The notes under the pieces are model-generated. The model saw only the letters and a program-made list of their open reading frames with translations. It ran no database searches and had not been told where the DNA came from. This document shows, piece by piece, positions 1 to 10,904 of a stretch of 64,000 nucleotides of DNA. Each line of letters begins with the position of its first letter. The stretch's first letter is position 1. Both the position numbers and the translations under genes were made by a program. Source of the DNA: Mangifera indica (lineage: Eukaryota > Streptophyta > Magnoliopsida > Sapindales > Anacardiaceae); contig NC_058146.1 of assembly GCF_011075055.1 (NCBI RefSeq), positions 6,324,001 through 6,388,000 of the forward strand, written 5' to 3'.

Positions 1-289
1 AAAAGTTATCTTGCTACTTGTCGTTATCCATGTGGTCATGATGGCAATGAGTTAACTTCAAAATCACAATTGTAAGCTGTAAAACATATTGGAGTTCTAC
101 ATTCTTCTTTTGAATATCCATCACCTTGACATGATTTCTTAGTTTGTGTGATGGCGATAGGTGATATGAGTTATGGTTATCACACCAAGTTGATAGCTTA
201 AGTTAGTGTGCCCTCAATTAATGTGAATTATATCCCCTCGGGATGTTCCACATGTATGGTTGGAATATTGTTGGTATAAGTTGTCATTG
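1..289. other. Unassigned left edge, no gene seen
   Basis: No reading frame of useful length and no recognisable protein similarity. The stretch lies immediately upstream of a copia LTR that starts at 290, so it may be the old flank of that element or a piece of another repeat. I cannot tell which. Confidence 0.3.
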
Positions 290-1730
290 TGTTGGAGTAG
301 GTGCTTTAGAAACATATTTGAATATTCAAGTGACAATCTTTATTTATAAGTGTATATGTTTACACATATGTTTAGATAAATGTTCTTAGGTTGGCAAAAC
401 CATGATAAAGGGATCAATAGACAACTTGATCATGAGAATTATATGAGCACATATAATGGCCAATCTAAAACCTTTATAGCCTCAATATTATCATAACCTA
501 GTGCAACAGATGAGTGCATGTGATCCTTAGACTTGAGACTACTAAAACATCTTATATATCAATTAACCTAGTTTGACACTAGTATAATGTAGTCTTTTTC
601 GAAGAGCTATTAGAACTACAATGATTGGCTAGTCGAAAAGTATAGTAAGGCTATAGTGGATAAACAAATGATCATTACTCTCGAGTATGAGGGCAAATAT
701 CTCAATCCACCATTTGGTTATGAAAATGAACTAAAATTTATGGTCATAAAAGGAACGGGTTGGTGCTTGATCTAATGTTAATGTGATCGTTGCTTAATCA
801 ACCAAACATTTATGTCAAGGACAAATTGAAGTAGACACTATTAATGTGCTTGAGCCTGGATAAAATATTGGTTGATTAAAAGATTTGAATGCATGAAAAG
901 CATACCATTGAAAGGCTATATCAATTAACGACGATGCTTGGTTAGGTGGTCATGTTGTCTTACTAGAAATCACTCATGATTTGTGTGATGATTAATTGTG
1001 AATTAATCATTAATATTATTCACTGTCAATATATAAAAGAAACTATAGGTCATACACGTAAGGGGTTATTTGCTACAACTTAAATCGTTCGGTTGTTAAA
1101 TGCAAAGAATGAATCACCTTGGTTGGTGGATTTTGATTTCTAAAATTGTGCTTGAAAATATTTAAGAATAAATATTGAAAACATAATTATGGTATAATTA
1201 ATTATATCGAGCCCAATTGATATAATTAAAGGGTTTAGGTCAATCATGTAAATAACCATAAGATTCAGGATAGAGTATATAAAAAAAGTATTATGATTAT
1301 GTCATAAATTTATGTTATTTTTTATAACCCAATAGAAGAGAGAGCCATTAGATACATATCTTTCTCTCCATGTTGCCTCTCTCTCTCTCTCCTTGGAAAT
1401 AATTTTCTTCAAAATTTTTCACCAATCAAGAGATATACTCATACCATTTTCACATGCTAGCACTTGTGTGTCTCATTGTCATTGTAGAGCCCTTGTGTGG
1501 ATGAGTAGAACCATGTAAAGCTTATAAAAGAAGCATTTTCAATCTAAGACAAATTTGGGGTGAATTCAAAGAGAAGAAACCTCAAAACACAAGCACGAAG
1601 GTTTCTGACCTTCTCTTTTTACATATATAATTAACTTTTTACCTTAGGATCAGATTTTTCGTGTTTTTATATTTAATTTTGCTATAAATTTATTGAAATT
1701 TTGTTTTATAAGGCATGTGAAAACTCTACA
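290..1730 (+). repeat. Diverged copia LTR, family-1 copy A (5' LTR type)
   Basis: It begins TGTTGGAGTAGGTGCT and ends in CTACA, so it has TG...CA termini. It aligns by eye over most of its length with four other copies in the window, near 28819, 33995 and 45449 on the plus strand and 27125-28752 on the minus strand. A shared landmark is GGCCAATCTAAAA near 458. A TATA-like GTATATAAAA lies near 1276 and a CT-rich tract near 1378-1392. Its U5 end closely matches that of the minus-strand copy ending at 27125. A decayed tRNA-Met primer site follows, so this was a 5' LTR. Many substitutions and indels indicate that it is old. Confidence 0.7.
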
Positions 1731-1731
1731 A

Positions 1732-1744
1732 TGATATCAAGGTC
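1732..1744 (+). other. Decayed primer-binding site of copy A
   Basis: TGATATCAAGGTC directly follows the LTR end. The plant copia consensus complementary to initiator tRNA-Met is TGGTATCAGAGC, and this copy has decayed from it. The position one base after the CA terminus supports the call. Confidence 0.5.
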
Positions 1745-1769
1745 GGCTTGCTGAATTATATAATTTTTT

Positions 1770-2285
1770 AATTAGTTTTTAATAATACCTTTTGAGTTCT
1801 CAATATTAATTTATTATTAATTTTTAGGATTCTTTATAATATTAATAATAAATAATTACTACATTTGGTTCCTATATTAATTTATTTTAATCTTTTAGTT
1901 TTTCTATAATATTAATAATAAGTAATTAATGCATTTGAGTTTCTCACATTGATAATATTAATAATAAATAAGTGATACCTTTGAGTTTTTCATATTAATT
2001 CTTTATCAATTATTAGGATTTTCTGTAATATTAATAATAAGTTTAGGTTACTCAGATTAATTCATTATTAATCATTTGACTTCTCATAATATTAATAATA
2101 AAAAATTAATACATTTGAGTTCTCCATATTAATAATAATTCATCCTTAGCTCTCTATAATATTAATAATAAATAATTAATACAATTTGGTTTCCCATATT
2201 AATTTATTATTAATCTTTTGTGTTCTCCATAATATTTAATTAATATGCTTGGATTTCCTATCTTTTATTAATAATTCTTTTTTAT
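1770..2285. repeat. AT-rich tandem array after the LTR
   Basis: The core ATAATATTAATAATA recurs near 1837, 1906, 1952, 2026, 2086 and 2156. Between copies there is a variable linker containing TTTGAGTTCTC or close variants and ATTAATTTATTATTAATC. Unit spacing is irregular, about 46-74 bp. The array begins about 30 bp after the primer-binding site, so it occupies the leader region of the copy A element where gag would normally start. No coding potential is seen. Confidence 0.65.
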
Positions 2286-2286
2286 A

Positions 2287-2402
2287 AAATGGAACACCCA
2301 TTCCATCCAGAGGAATGCTTGTTCTGGTCTTAATTATAATCATTCCTTTAACTTAAAACACCCATCCTAATCTAATTATTAAGTGTCAAACATTATATCC
2401 AG
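2287..2402 (+). repeat. Direct repeat, left copy
   Basis: About 115 bp containing CTTTAACTTAAAACACCCAT and TAATTATTAAGTGTCAAAC. It matches 3655-3772 in the same orientation with scattered substitutions. Both copies carry GGAATG/CATTCC-like or local inverted motifs at their start. It may be a short mobile element, but no target duplication was found. Confidence 0.5.
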
Positions 2403-3654
2403 CACTCCCTCACTTAGATTATAATGTTAATGGATTTGTGTATATAACAAGTCTTTTTTCGTTGATCTTGTTATTATTGCCAATATTTCAAGAATTTATC
2501 AAATCAATGACAGTATTAGCTTTAAATCAAGATTTGTAATGATAAATTTGGAAATATAGCGCGCAATCAATCATGTTAAAACAAAATTTTTCTAACCATA
2601 TTGCACTATTGTGGTATTGTGATTCATCCCAATATTCATGAATGTTACAAAGTTATAGTTTATCAACTTGTGTAAATGTTAGGTTCCTACTATTGGTGAC
2701 TCAAAAGGCTTTAATCTCATTCTTAATGTTCTTTTTTTTATTTACCAAAGCTTGAGACAACGTTATAGTATATAGGGGCCAATTAGTGAATCTTATATAG
2801 ACAATTGTAATAATTCCATCATACATTAGTTGTCTTATGTATTCATATTGTAAGCTAATGTATCCAAACTTACCATTGTAATCTGACTAAATGTTGTAGA
2901 CATAGTTACTTCATTATAATATGTAAAGGGATAATTGACATCGATTGTGACCATAACTTTATATCCAAAAGACCAACTTGTCACAAGGTTTGAAGTTGAT
3001 ATGAATTGTTTAGTCTTATGATGACATTAAGTTGCCCACTTGGTCAGCCCACCTAGATTGTATACACCTACAATAAGAAATATAGAAAAAGAAAGCTCAA
3101 TGTACAAGAAAATTTTCAACCTTTTTATTAATATAAAAAAGGAATACAAAGCTTCTTGAAGGGAAATGTTTACACACAATTTCTTCACTATCTCCCTACC
3201 TTTCACAACGTTTATTTATAGGAAAATACAACTAGTAGATATCTCCCATTTTTAAACACCATCTAATAGCACTACTAGAGCATGTCTCAACCATTTCACC
3301 TCTTACATGTTGCTATCAAAGCTATAAACTTTGATTACACCATGAAATGTGTCACAAAATACCCAAAAATATTAAGGATACAATGCTTATGTTTTCTTGA
3401 ACATTGAAAATATTCTACAAAATTCATGGAATGAACATTCCATATGTCTATAATATAATTCATGGAATGCCACATTCTATTCGTTTTATATGCTTCCAAG
3501 GTTCATGAAATGTCGGTTCCATCAATGGAACACCTACTCCATATAGAAAAACTTAAAAACAAGCTAGTTGCACCAAACCATTGTAGAAGGTTTCAAGTCA
3601 TTTTGCTTTAAAATAACAAAAATTGAAATACTTATTCCAAACATTGATTTGTGG
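2403..3654 (-). other. Unassigned spacer with LTR- or promoter-like minus-strand signals
   Basis: Read on the minus strand, 3100-3225 contains a TATA-like CCTATAAATAAACG followed by AT-rich poly(A)-like sequence with AATAAAAAG. That arrangement resembles a retroelement LTR or a gene start. No reading frame could be tied to a family. The stretch is bounded by the two direct repeats at 2287 and 3655. Low confidence in any function. Confidence 0.2.
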
Positions 3655-3772
3655 TCTTAAGTATGAAATGTCTATTCATTGAATAGACATCCATTCTGAT
3701 TTTAGTTATGCTCATTTCTTTAACTTGAAACACTCGTTCTAATCAAATTATTAAGTGTCAAACCTTAAATAT
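3655..3772 (+). repeat. Direct repeat, right copy
   Basis: Matches the copy at 2287-2402, sharing TAACTTGAAACACTCG versus TAACTTAAAACACCCA and ATTATTAAGTGTCAAAC. It begins with a small palindrome, TGTCTATTCATTGAATAGACA. Confidence 0.5.
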
Positions 3773-5029
3773 TATTTTCATATTACTTGCGCCTTTTAAT
3801 CCTATTCAATGTAAATTTTAACTTGTATAAATATTACAATCCACCATTATATCTCACACTCAAGATGATGAACCTTTTGGTTTATTAAAAGACAAAAAGG
3901 GAAAATTTTATCCTTTCATTTTATTCACTAGCAACTAACACCTTAAATTTCTTGATATAACCACTAATGGGCGGAGATTTTGGGATATGAAAGTAAATGC
4001 TGGAATCTTTAGTCAGAAAAGCATAAGAACCACTAGTGTTACCAAAGTGGTTTCTTCCACTGGATCAAAAGATTTAGAATTGTGACAATGGGTATTGCAG
4101 TTGTACCAAATTCCAAGTAATTGGAACACAAACAAGACGAGCTGAAAGAGATGGGGCAGTCCTGCAAAGACCCACCAAGGAAGATGTAAATAAGCATCTA
4201 CAAAAGACAACATGAGCATGGAGACAAAGTTTCCACACACCTGAAGTTCTTTTGCAGACTTAAAGAAAAGTGAAAGTAACAAATTGTTCTTTTGCATTAG
4301 ATCATTGACCCATTTCCCTTCTCTTCCTCTTTTATATATTCTTTCTCTAATGAGTATGTTTTTGGATGAAAGGGAAATCTGGGATCCTAAAGTCTCCATA
4401 TATATATGTATTTGCATAGTTATTAAAGCATCATCACTCTTTTTCTTTTGGGGTTTCTTGCTTTTATGCCATTATCATTTGAAAGTGATGAATGAGGGAA
4501 CCAAGGAGAAGTTTAATTTGGAGTATAAGCCTTCATGTGGAGGTGTTTTTGGTTATGCTCTTTTTGGTCAAAAAGAGAAATTGAAATTTAAAGCATAACT
4601 CACCCGACTAAACACAAGAATGTGAGCGATAGACATGGTGAATCAATTTTGAAGAAGGTGCTACCTGCTTTTGAGGATTCATGAGAGACTGGATCCGAGC
4701 CAACACTTTGTGCTTTTATTTATCAGAAAACAATAATGGTTCAGTTTCTGTCAGATTTTAGGCACCATCGAGCTATGTGTGTAAGCTTCATTAGTGACTA
4801 ATCTACTATTAATATTGTATTTATTGATGTTAATACTGCTCCTTAAAGGAGGCCCAGCCCTTGGGAGGTCCCTTGCAGAATGTGGAGGCCCAGAAAATGG
4901 AAGCATAATCTAATGATTATGTTTTAATTTAAAATTTTGTATCAAGTGTACTAAAGAAGTGTTCATAATAATTTGCTGCATTTTGTCATATCAATCAATA
5001 TCTACCATATTAATTTGTATAAATATATC
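3773..5029. other. Unassigned spacer with two overlapping ORFs
   Basis: A 134-codon minus ORF (4013-4417) and a 104-codon plus ORF (4284-4598) overlap on opposite strands. Neither protein shows a motif I recognise. The minus ORF is hydrophobic with scattered Cys. The minus strand also has splice-like signals, with CTTCAG|GTGTGTGG near 4242 and TTTGCAG near 4165, so a broken intron-containing gene is possible. I cannot name one and would not annotate either ORF as a gene. Confidence 0.2.
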
Positions 5030-5390
5030 AAATCTATAAGTGTAAAGATCGAAACTCATATTATATAAAATCAATTGACTTGTTTTAAGGTTCAATTTAC
5101 TACACTTTATATACCATCACTTATATTATTTTTTATTTGATAATAAACTTTTTAGTCTCCAACACCCTCTTTTAAATGCAACCTTCATAGATTGTTAGAC
5201 CCGTCGTTTGGTTGAATGCGTTGTCACTTGATATGGAAAAACATATTTGGTATATAAGTGTGAAGATTAAAACTCATATTACACAAAATTAATTAACTTA
5301 TTTTAAAGTTCAATATATCATACTTTATATACCATTCTGCTTTTCATTGAATATAGGACATTTTGGTCTCTCACACAATCTAATGCCAAG
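5030..5390 (+). repeat. Two copies of a ~130-bp repeat
   Basis: The block 5030-5170 and the block 5252-5385 share TATAAGTGTRAAGATYRAAAC, then AACTYRTTTTAARGTTCAAT, then ACTTTATATACCATYC, and each ends with TTTTAGTCTC or TTTTGGTCTC. The repeat distance is about 222 bp. The TATATACCAT...GGTCTC arrangement resembles the terminal part of plant LTRs, but no element was delimited. Confidence 0.5.
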
Positions 5391-5844
5391 GTCTTTGGTC
5401 ATATAGAAGGGCTAAACAGGCTTTACATAACAAAATTGAGCCAATAAACAGTAAAGAGGCTCAAGCCCACAAACATATAGCAAAAGCACTGGACACAAAA
5501 GCAACTACCCTTGATTATTGACGTGTTAATGTCTGATAATAAATAAAATGATTTTAAATTAAAAATTAAGTATAAAATTAAATTATCTAATCGCACTATT
5601 ATACATCAATTAACACATGTAATCTTACTCATTACTGTCCGGTGGACCATTATTGATGAGGCACTAGATCAACAGAGTTATTAAATTAATTATGGTAAAT
5701 TATTGTCTTTCATAATTTCAGCTCATTCATTTCAATAACTTGCCTCGCATAATAATTATAATTATAATTATGGGTATTGTTAATTGGCTAAATCATAACG
5801 TTAAATTTGTGCAGTCTAGCAATCAATTACTAATAAAGGGTATC

Positions 5845-5972
5845 TATTTTGGGTATATAAATATGTATACATTTATTTATATAATTATATGATTAAATAA
5901 TTTTGAATTAAAGATAAAATAATATATAATTATATGATAACATATATAAATATATATATTTATATACGTAAA
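5845..5972. repeat. Palindromic AT-rich MITE, copy 1
   Basis: Terminal inverted repeats built on GTATATAAATATGTATACAT flank ATTATATGATTAAATAAT and its near-complement TAATATATAATTATATGATA. The core ATGATTAAATAATTTTRAATT recurs at about ten places in the window. No coding capacity. The end positions are approximate. Confidence 0.6.
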
Positions 5973-6221
5973 ATAAATACATATAATATTACTCTTAAAC
6001 TAATGCGTTCCCAATATTCTATGTTTTTTTCTAAACTATTAGAAAACTTAAGAAAAAATAGTTTGATTTGTCTAAAGAAAATGAGAATTTCGTATGTTAG
6101 TGCATGAATTTTGTCCACAAATAAAATTATGACCAGACCGACGGACACGTGTAACGGAGGCGGCAACACTACTAGACTTATTTAAAGTTTCGCAATTTAA
6201 TAACAACAAAATTAATAATTG

Positions 6222-6345
6222 CTACGCGTAATTTTATATATAAATAACATCATATTATTATATAATTAGATAATTAAAAATTAAAAATTAAATAATATCT
6301 AATCACAAAGAAACATGTTATAATTTATATATAAAAATCATTCAT
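6222..6345. repeat. Palindromic AT-rich MITE, copy 2
   Basis: Same architecture as the copy at 5845: TTATATATAAATAACATCAT, then ATTATATAATTAGATAAT, a pseudo-palindromic centre, and TTATATATAAAAATCATTCAT at the far end. Confidence 0.55.
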
Positions 6346-6387
6346 ATAGTTTTATTATTAATTCAAATGCTATTACGATTCAATAAA

Positions 6388-6522
6388 TCTATATGCATAA
6401 CTTTATATATAAACAATGATATATTATTATATGATTAAGTATTATTTTATCTTTAATTTTTAATTATATTGTCTAATTATATAATGATACGTTATTATTT
6501 ATACATAAAAATTATACATTTA
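6388..6522. repeat. Palindromic AT-rich MITE, copy 3
   Basis: Inverse orientation of the same family: TGATATATTATTATATGATT on the left and TAATTATATAATGATACGTT on the right. It sits about 40 bp after copy 2, so the two form a small cluster. Confidence 0.55.
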
Positions 6523-6529
6523 TTGTTAA

Positions 6530-6953
6530 TTGGATTAGACCAAAAAAGGACCGGACCCAAAGCTTGAAATTTAGGTCCAGCCCATAAACCTTCCGAATTG
6601 GGTTGTAAGCCTAGATATTAAACCTATAAACCAGCACGATCCAGACCAATCATTGATGAAAGTTATATATATATATATGTATATATACGTATGTTTGTAT
6701 GTATGTGTGTGTGTGTGTTGGTTGTTTCTTTTATATAAACAATTTAAATTTTCTCAATTTTTTAATTTTTATTTATAAATTTTTTAAACTTAATTCTTTC
6801 ATTATATTTTTAATTTTATTTTCTAAAAACTCTCTAAATTTATAAATAATAATTTTTTATATTTATAATTTTATTTTTATTTTAATTTTATCATTACAAA
6901 ATATTATAAATAAATCTAATATCAAATAAATTCAATTTATTTAGATAATTGAA

Positions 6954-7046
<93 letters not shown>

Positions 7047-7345
7047 TGTAATTATAAAATATTAATTTATTTATATTATGTTATAATATTTTTTATCATA
7101 TAACTATGGTATTTCTCCGTCACAAGTGAAGAATTATAAATAAAATATTTAGGATATTATTTTTTATTTTAATAATTAAAAAATAATTTATATTTAAATT
7201 TTTTAAAATTTGTTTAAATCGATCATATGAATTATCCTGATTAAGACTCAATTTGATTTGAAAGTCTATCATTGTGTGGGCCTATGACCCAACCTAAGCC
7301 ATAACCCGATAAACTAAATCAGAGTTGGAGTTGGTATGACCCGAC
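6530..7345. repeat. GGCCC-type MITE-like element containing a (TA)n tract
   Basis: GC-richer ends containing GGACCGGACCC, GGTCCAGCCCATAAA (left) and GTGTGGGCCTATGACCCAAC, ATGACCCGACCTAC (right) bracket a very AT-rich middle. This composition is typical of non-autonomous hAT-like elements in plants. No clean target duplication was found, so the borders are approximate. Confidence 0.35.
6956..7043. repeat. (TA)n microsatellite, about 44 units
   Basis: 88 uninterrupted bases of alternating A and T, the longest simple repeat in the window. It is self-complementary, so it can form a hairpin, and it is probably length-polymorphic. Confidence 0.95.
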
Positions 7346-7601
7346 CTACAAACATGTGTAGTAGTTACAATTAATGCAATTTAGATTATCTATCACCTAA
7401 ATACCGAAGGAAGCCCTACTATAGTAAAAGTCTTAGACTTAGATTTTTCCAATCCAGAAAAGAAATTGTTTAACAAATTTTCCCGGAGATTTTATAAAGC
7501 AATATGTTCCTTCTTAGGTTTCATAAATAACAACTAACCCCCTACCTTCATTATTCAATTAAGATTTTGCTATTCAATTTGTGGGATTAAGTGTAAAATA
7601 T

Positions 7602-7850
7602 TAGGGTTGGAAATGAATCATCAAGCTGAGCCTGAACAAGGTTTAACTCGTTTTGGACTAAACTCAGTTTGAACTCGTCTAACTTACTCAATCATGTGTT
7701 TATGTTCAGCTCATTAGGTAATTTTACTACTTGTTATGGCTCGCATTAGTTTGGGTTCATGTGCACTTGCTCGAGTTCACACAAGATACTCATCTCAACT
7801 CTATTATTCGGCTCAACTTTAGGTTGCCATTTCAGGCTCCTTTTTTATTG
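7602..7850. repeat. AGCTCGA-type MITE fragment
   Basis: It begins TAGGGTTGGAAATGAATCAT and contains repeated motifs AGCTGAGCCTGAAC, TTAACTCG, ACTCGTCTAAC, CTCGAGTTC and CGGCTCAACTT. These resemble the element at 11542-12165. The right end is not delimited. Confidence 0.4.
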
Positions 7851-8810
7851 CCAAACTTTTTGCATCCTTGGATATTGAAAATACACCCTTGAGATATGTT
7901 TGTTCAAATTAGTAAAGAAAAAAAAAAATCAAATAAGTGAGAATTCATAAATGATGTCTCGAAAACACTCTAAAAACAAGAGAAAGCAAAAGAACAAGAA
8001 CCCATGTACCTGATTTGCTATTAAACACAACCCAAAATCGCAAACAAGTAACATGCAAAAATCAAACACGCCTAGATGAGTCGCAACCTCTTAGAAGAAA
8101 TTTAAGTATTAGTTGTTCTGCAGATAACATATGAAGCATGTAAACTAGTATACTATTCTCATCAGCGGCGATAATTTGTTTATATGGAAACGTCAACAGT
8201 GACAGAAAGAAAAGTAAATAGGAGCTTGTTGTTTTATCAATGAGCCTACTGTCTCATTATCGATAAGTCTGTCATTTTGTTGTCTTTGGTCATCTCATAT
8301 AACTAGAAAACTTGTCAATTTAGATTACACTTTGGCTTTGCAAGAATCGCAACTCACGAAGGTGGAGAAAAGAAAGAAGACCACATTATGCAAATTAGGT
8401 TACACACGAGATGACGCCATTTTTGGGGTAGGAATAAGTTATTCCACAAGCAAGCCATGCTCAGATCACAAGCTGAGCAAGATAAGCACCACTCACGTTT
8501 TGGCTTAGGCTAAGGTTCATTTTCATTTCAACTTCCCAACTTGTACTCGGGTTTGTGTTCATTGTCTCTGGTTTATATTTGAATTCATTTAAATCAAACT
8601 TATTTTGAGGTCAAACAAGTTTATTTTGAATTTAACCCTATAAAATATGTATATGTTAATTAATGGAAATCTAACATAACAGTGATTAGAAGAGGTAAAT
8701 TGTTATATTTTATACCTGAATGGGAACTCTGTTGATTAATTAAACCCCAAAGGGAGCATTTAACTGAGAGAAGGAGGCAGTGAAAGTAACTTCTCATCTA
8801 CCTAACTGAT
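7851..8810. other. Unassigned spacer upstream of the 9-kb gene
   Basis: No reading frame and no recognised repeat. The base composition is milder than in the AT-rich spacers. Part of it is likely the distal promoter of the gene at 9013. Confidence 0.3.
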
Positions 8811-8814
8811 TCGA

Positions 8815-8826
8815 ATTTATAAAAAG
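8815..8826 (+). promoter_or_regulatory. Putative TATA box of the 9013 gene
   Basis: TTTATAAAAAG lies about 190 bp upstream of the ATG at 9013, with a pyrimidine-rich leader in between (CTCTTGCTAAAAACATTG, CTTTATCTTTTAACTCTTCC). This is a plausible distance for a plant gene with a 130-160 nt leader. Confidence 0.45.
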
Positions 8827-9012
8827 CATGTCCATGTCATCATTATGGTCTTCTTTTCCAACCGTATTTTCTAAGAAAGTTTTGTCACCGAAGTAATCAG
8901 AGTCATTTCCCTTTATCACAATTCACAAGTGAACTTTTCCTCTCTTGCTAAAAACATTGAAAGATTTCACCTTTATCTTTTAACTCTTCCTCATATCATA
9001 ATCTAAACAGCC

Positions 9013-9621
9013 ATGTACGGTTTAACGAAGCTAGGCACTGTGCTCACTATAGTATTTTCAGTCTCTCTTTTGGCGTTATTAGCCAATCTTCTTTATGTTT
9101 TATGGCGGAAGCAAGTTTTCCGGCGACGGAACAGCCCTGATATACCTCCAGGGGACCCGTTTTACAAATTTTCGTCATCGAAGGAGCAGCTTCTGTACTT
9201 TTTCTGCTTGAAGAACCAGTCCCGGATCGAACCCGCGGGAAACCCAACGGTTTCGGACCCGCCAGAGTCGGCGGCAGTGGTGGTGGCGGTTGACGATGAT
9301 GACGTGGCGAATTGGCAGCTGGGGATGTACGGACCGTCGAGGGTTTTGTTCACTATTAGAGAAGAAGAGAGAGAAGGGACCGAGACGTCCGAAGCTGAGA
9401 ATGATCAGAGAGCGAAGAGCAAAACGGTGCGTTTAGAGGGTGAGAGTGGTGCGGTTGTGGTAAAAGTGGCAGATGTTGGTGTTGATTATGACGATCCGAC
9501 GCCGTTTTCCACTCCGTGTGCTTCGACTCCGTACTTCACACCTTCGCCGTCTCCCACTCACGTTAAGTACTCACCGGAAAACGACATGTCGTTTCTTAGT
9601 GTAGCAGTCTGTAGCGAGTAG
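9013..9621 (+). CDS. Plant-specific single-pass membrane protein of unknown function
   Basis: A 202-residue intronless ORF. Codon use is GC-richer than the surroundings, which supports a real gene. Residues 8-30 form one hydrophobic segment (LTIVFSVSLLALLANLLYVL) followed at once by basic WRKQVFRRR, so the N-terminus is predicted outside or lumenal and the tail cytosolic. The tail carries PGDPFYKF (46-53), an acidic DDDD run near 94, the notable block NWQLGMYGPSRVLFTIREEE (100-119), and a Ser/Thr/Pro-rich stretch FSTPCASTPYFTPSPSPTH (165-183) that could be phosphorylated. I recall similar uncharacterised plant proteins with a YGPSRVLFTI-type block but can attach no biochemical function. The ATG is the first in the ORF and sits just before the membrane segment. 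No neighbouring gene suggests a pathway. Confidence 0.85.
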   Translation: MYGLTKLGTVLTIVFSVSLLALLANLLYVLWRKQVFRRRNSPDIPPGDPFYKFSSSKEQLLYFFCLKNQSRIEPAGNPTVSDPPESAAVVVAVDDDDVANWQLGMYGPSRVLFTIREEEREGTETSEAENDQRAKSKTVRLEGESGAVVVKVADVGVDYDDPTPFSTPCASTPYFTPSPSPTHVKYSPENDMSFLSVAVCSE

Positions 9622-9871
9622 AGTAAAAATAGCTACCTGGCTGTCCAGAAATATTGTCAATATATAAACTAATTAATTAATTAATTAATGTCCACAGAAT
9701 TTTCTTTTTTTAGATTTTAATGTTTATTGCTTTATCGTAGGACTATTAATTCCTTTTTTCGAAAAGAACCAAAGAAAATCCGCATCGAATTGTTAATCAG
9801 AATCCTGAAGAAATTGGAAATCCATTATGTTTCAATGAAATTACAGTTTGTCTGATTAATCGCCGGAGAGA

Positions 9872-9955
9872 ATGGCGGCGCAGGCACGGGATGAGACCGC
9901 AAACGCTGGTGAGGGAGAGTGCTGGTCCTCCGTGGGTGACTTGGGAAGAGAAGAA
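9872..9955 (+). other. Possible coding exon (28 codons) before a strong donor site
   Basis: ATG at 9872 in GGAGAGAATGGCGGCGCAG opens a GC-rich frame. It reads MAAQARDETANAGEGECW and onward to GREE, directly before GTAAGTG, a consensus 5' splice site at 9956. Base composition differs sharply from the AT-rich DNA on both sides. Another frame through the same bases is also open (starting MRPQTLV at about 9890), so the coding frame is uncertain. I recognise no family. It could be a first exon or a decayed gene fragment. Confidence 0.25.
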
Positions 9956-9959
9956 GTAA

Positions 9960-10900
9960 GTGTCAGCATCAGACAAAAATATAAATAAGGCAAAAAAATA
10001 TTTTATTATTAATTCAATAAAAGAATATATGATTTGATTGACTTTGTTTAATATTTAATAAAATATTCTTATTATTATGGTCAAATTTTACTCGATTTTA
10101 AATTTAGGTTCGGATAAGAGATTTAATCGGTAAAGATAACATTTAATATTTTATAATTTATTTAATCTTGAATGATTATTTTTACCTCAAACTTTAATTA
10201 AAAAATCATTTCAAAAAACAAAAATATTATTACTAAAAAATTTATAAATTTATTACCCATCTAATTCATAATTATAAAAGCTAAAAAAAAATATAAAAAA
10301 TCACTGTTATGTTAGTCTTCGCTTGTTTATAACCACAAGTGTCGCCCTCAACCAAATTTAACAAAATTTTTCATTAGTTTATTAAATTTGTTGGTAAAAT
10401 TTATTTATTTATTTTTTTACAAAATTGTTAAAAAACTTTTTTTTTCAATATTAGAACTAAATAATAGTTTGTTCTCTAATTATTCACTTTTGGTTCATAA
10501 TTATTAAAAAAAAATTATTAAAGACTATTCCTCTCTCACTATAATTGTCCTTACGTCGTCATTAACCTCCCATGTAACTTCTTGTAATTATGTGATTTGG
10601 CCCTTATACTATCATCACTCTTTCAATATTACGCACAACTTTCTGATATCGTTGCTCTTGCTCACTCTCAACTTAATTTGGATTGTCAAATCTTGTTATA
10701 TATTACTTTTCGTTTAAATCTATTATTGACGAACTTTATTTTGATTAGATCTTATCATTTAATGAAACAATAAATTCTTATCCTATAAGTTAAAAAAAAA
10801 AACAATTTTTTCACTTTTTTGTTAAAATTAAATATTAATTTTATAATAAAAAATTATTTATATCATTTTATCAATATTATTTACACTCTTAATACAAATA
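9960..10900. other. AT-rich spacer, nothing recognised
   Basis: Only short random frames. Homopolymeric A and T runs are common. If the 9872 exon is real, this could be intron sequence, but nothing demonstrates that. Confidence 0.3.
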
Positions 10901-10904
10901 AATT

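Noticed and set aside
2700..3350. Possible pararetrovirus-like sequence on the minus strand
   Set aside because: Only TATA and poly(A)-like signals and short frames. No movement, capsid or RT motif could be read, so no viral claim is made.
4013..4598. Overlapping 134- and 104-codon ORFs on opposite strands
   Set aside because: No recognisable domain, both low-complexity and hydrophobic. They may hide exon debris but cannot be called genes.
9047..9353. Minus ORFs within the 9-kb gene
   Set aside because: Shadows of the 202-codon gene, which has a coherent membrane-protein layout.
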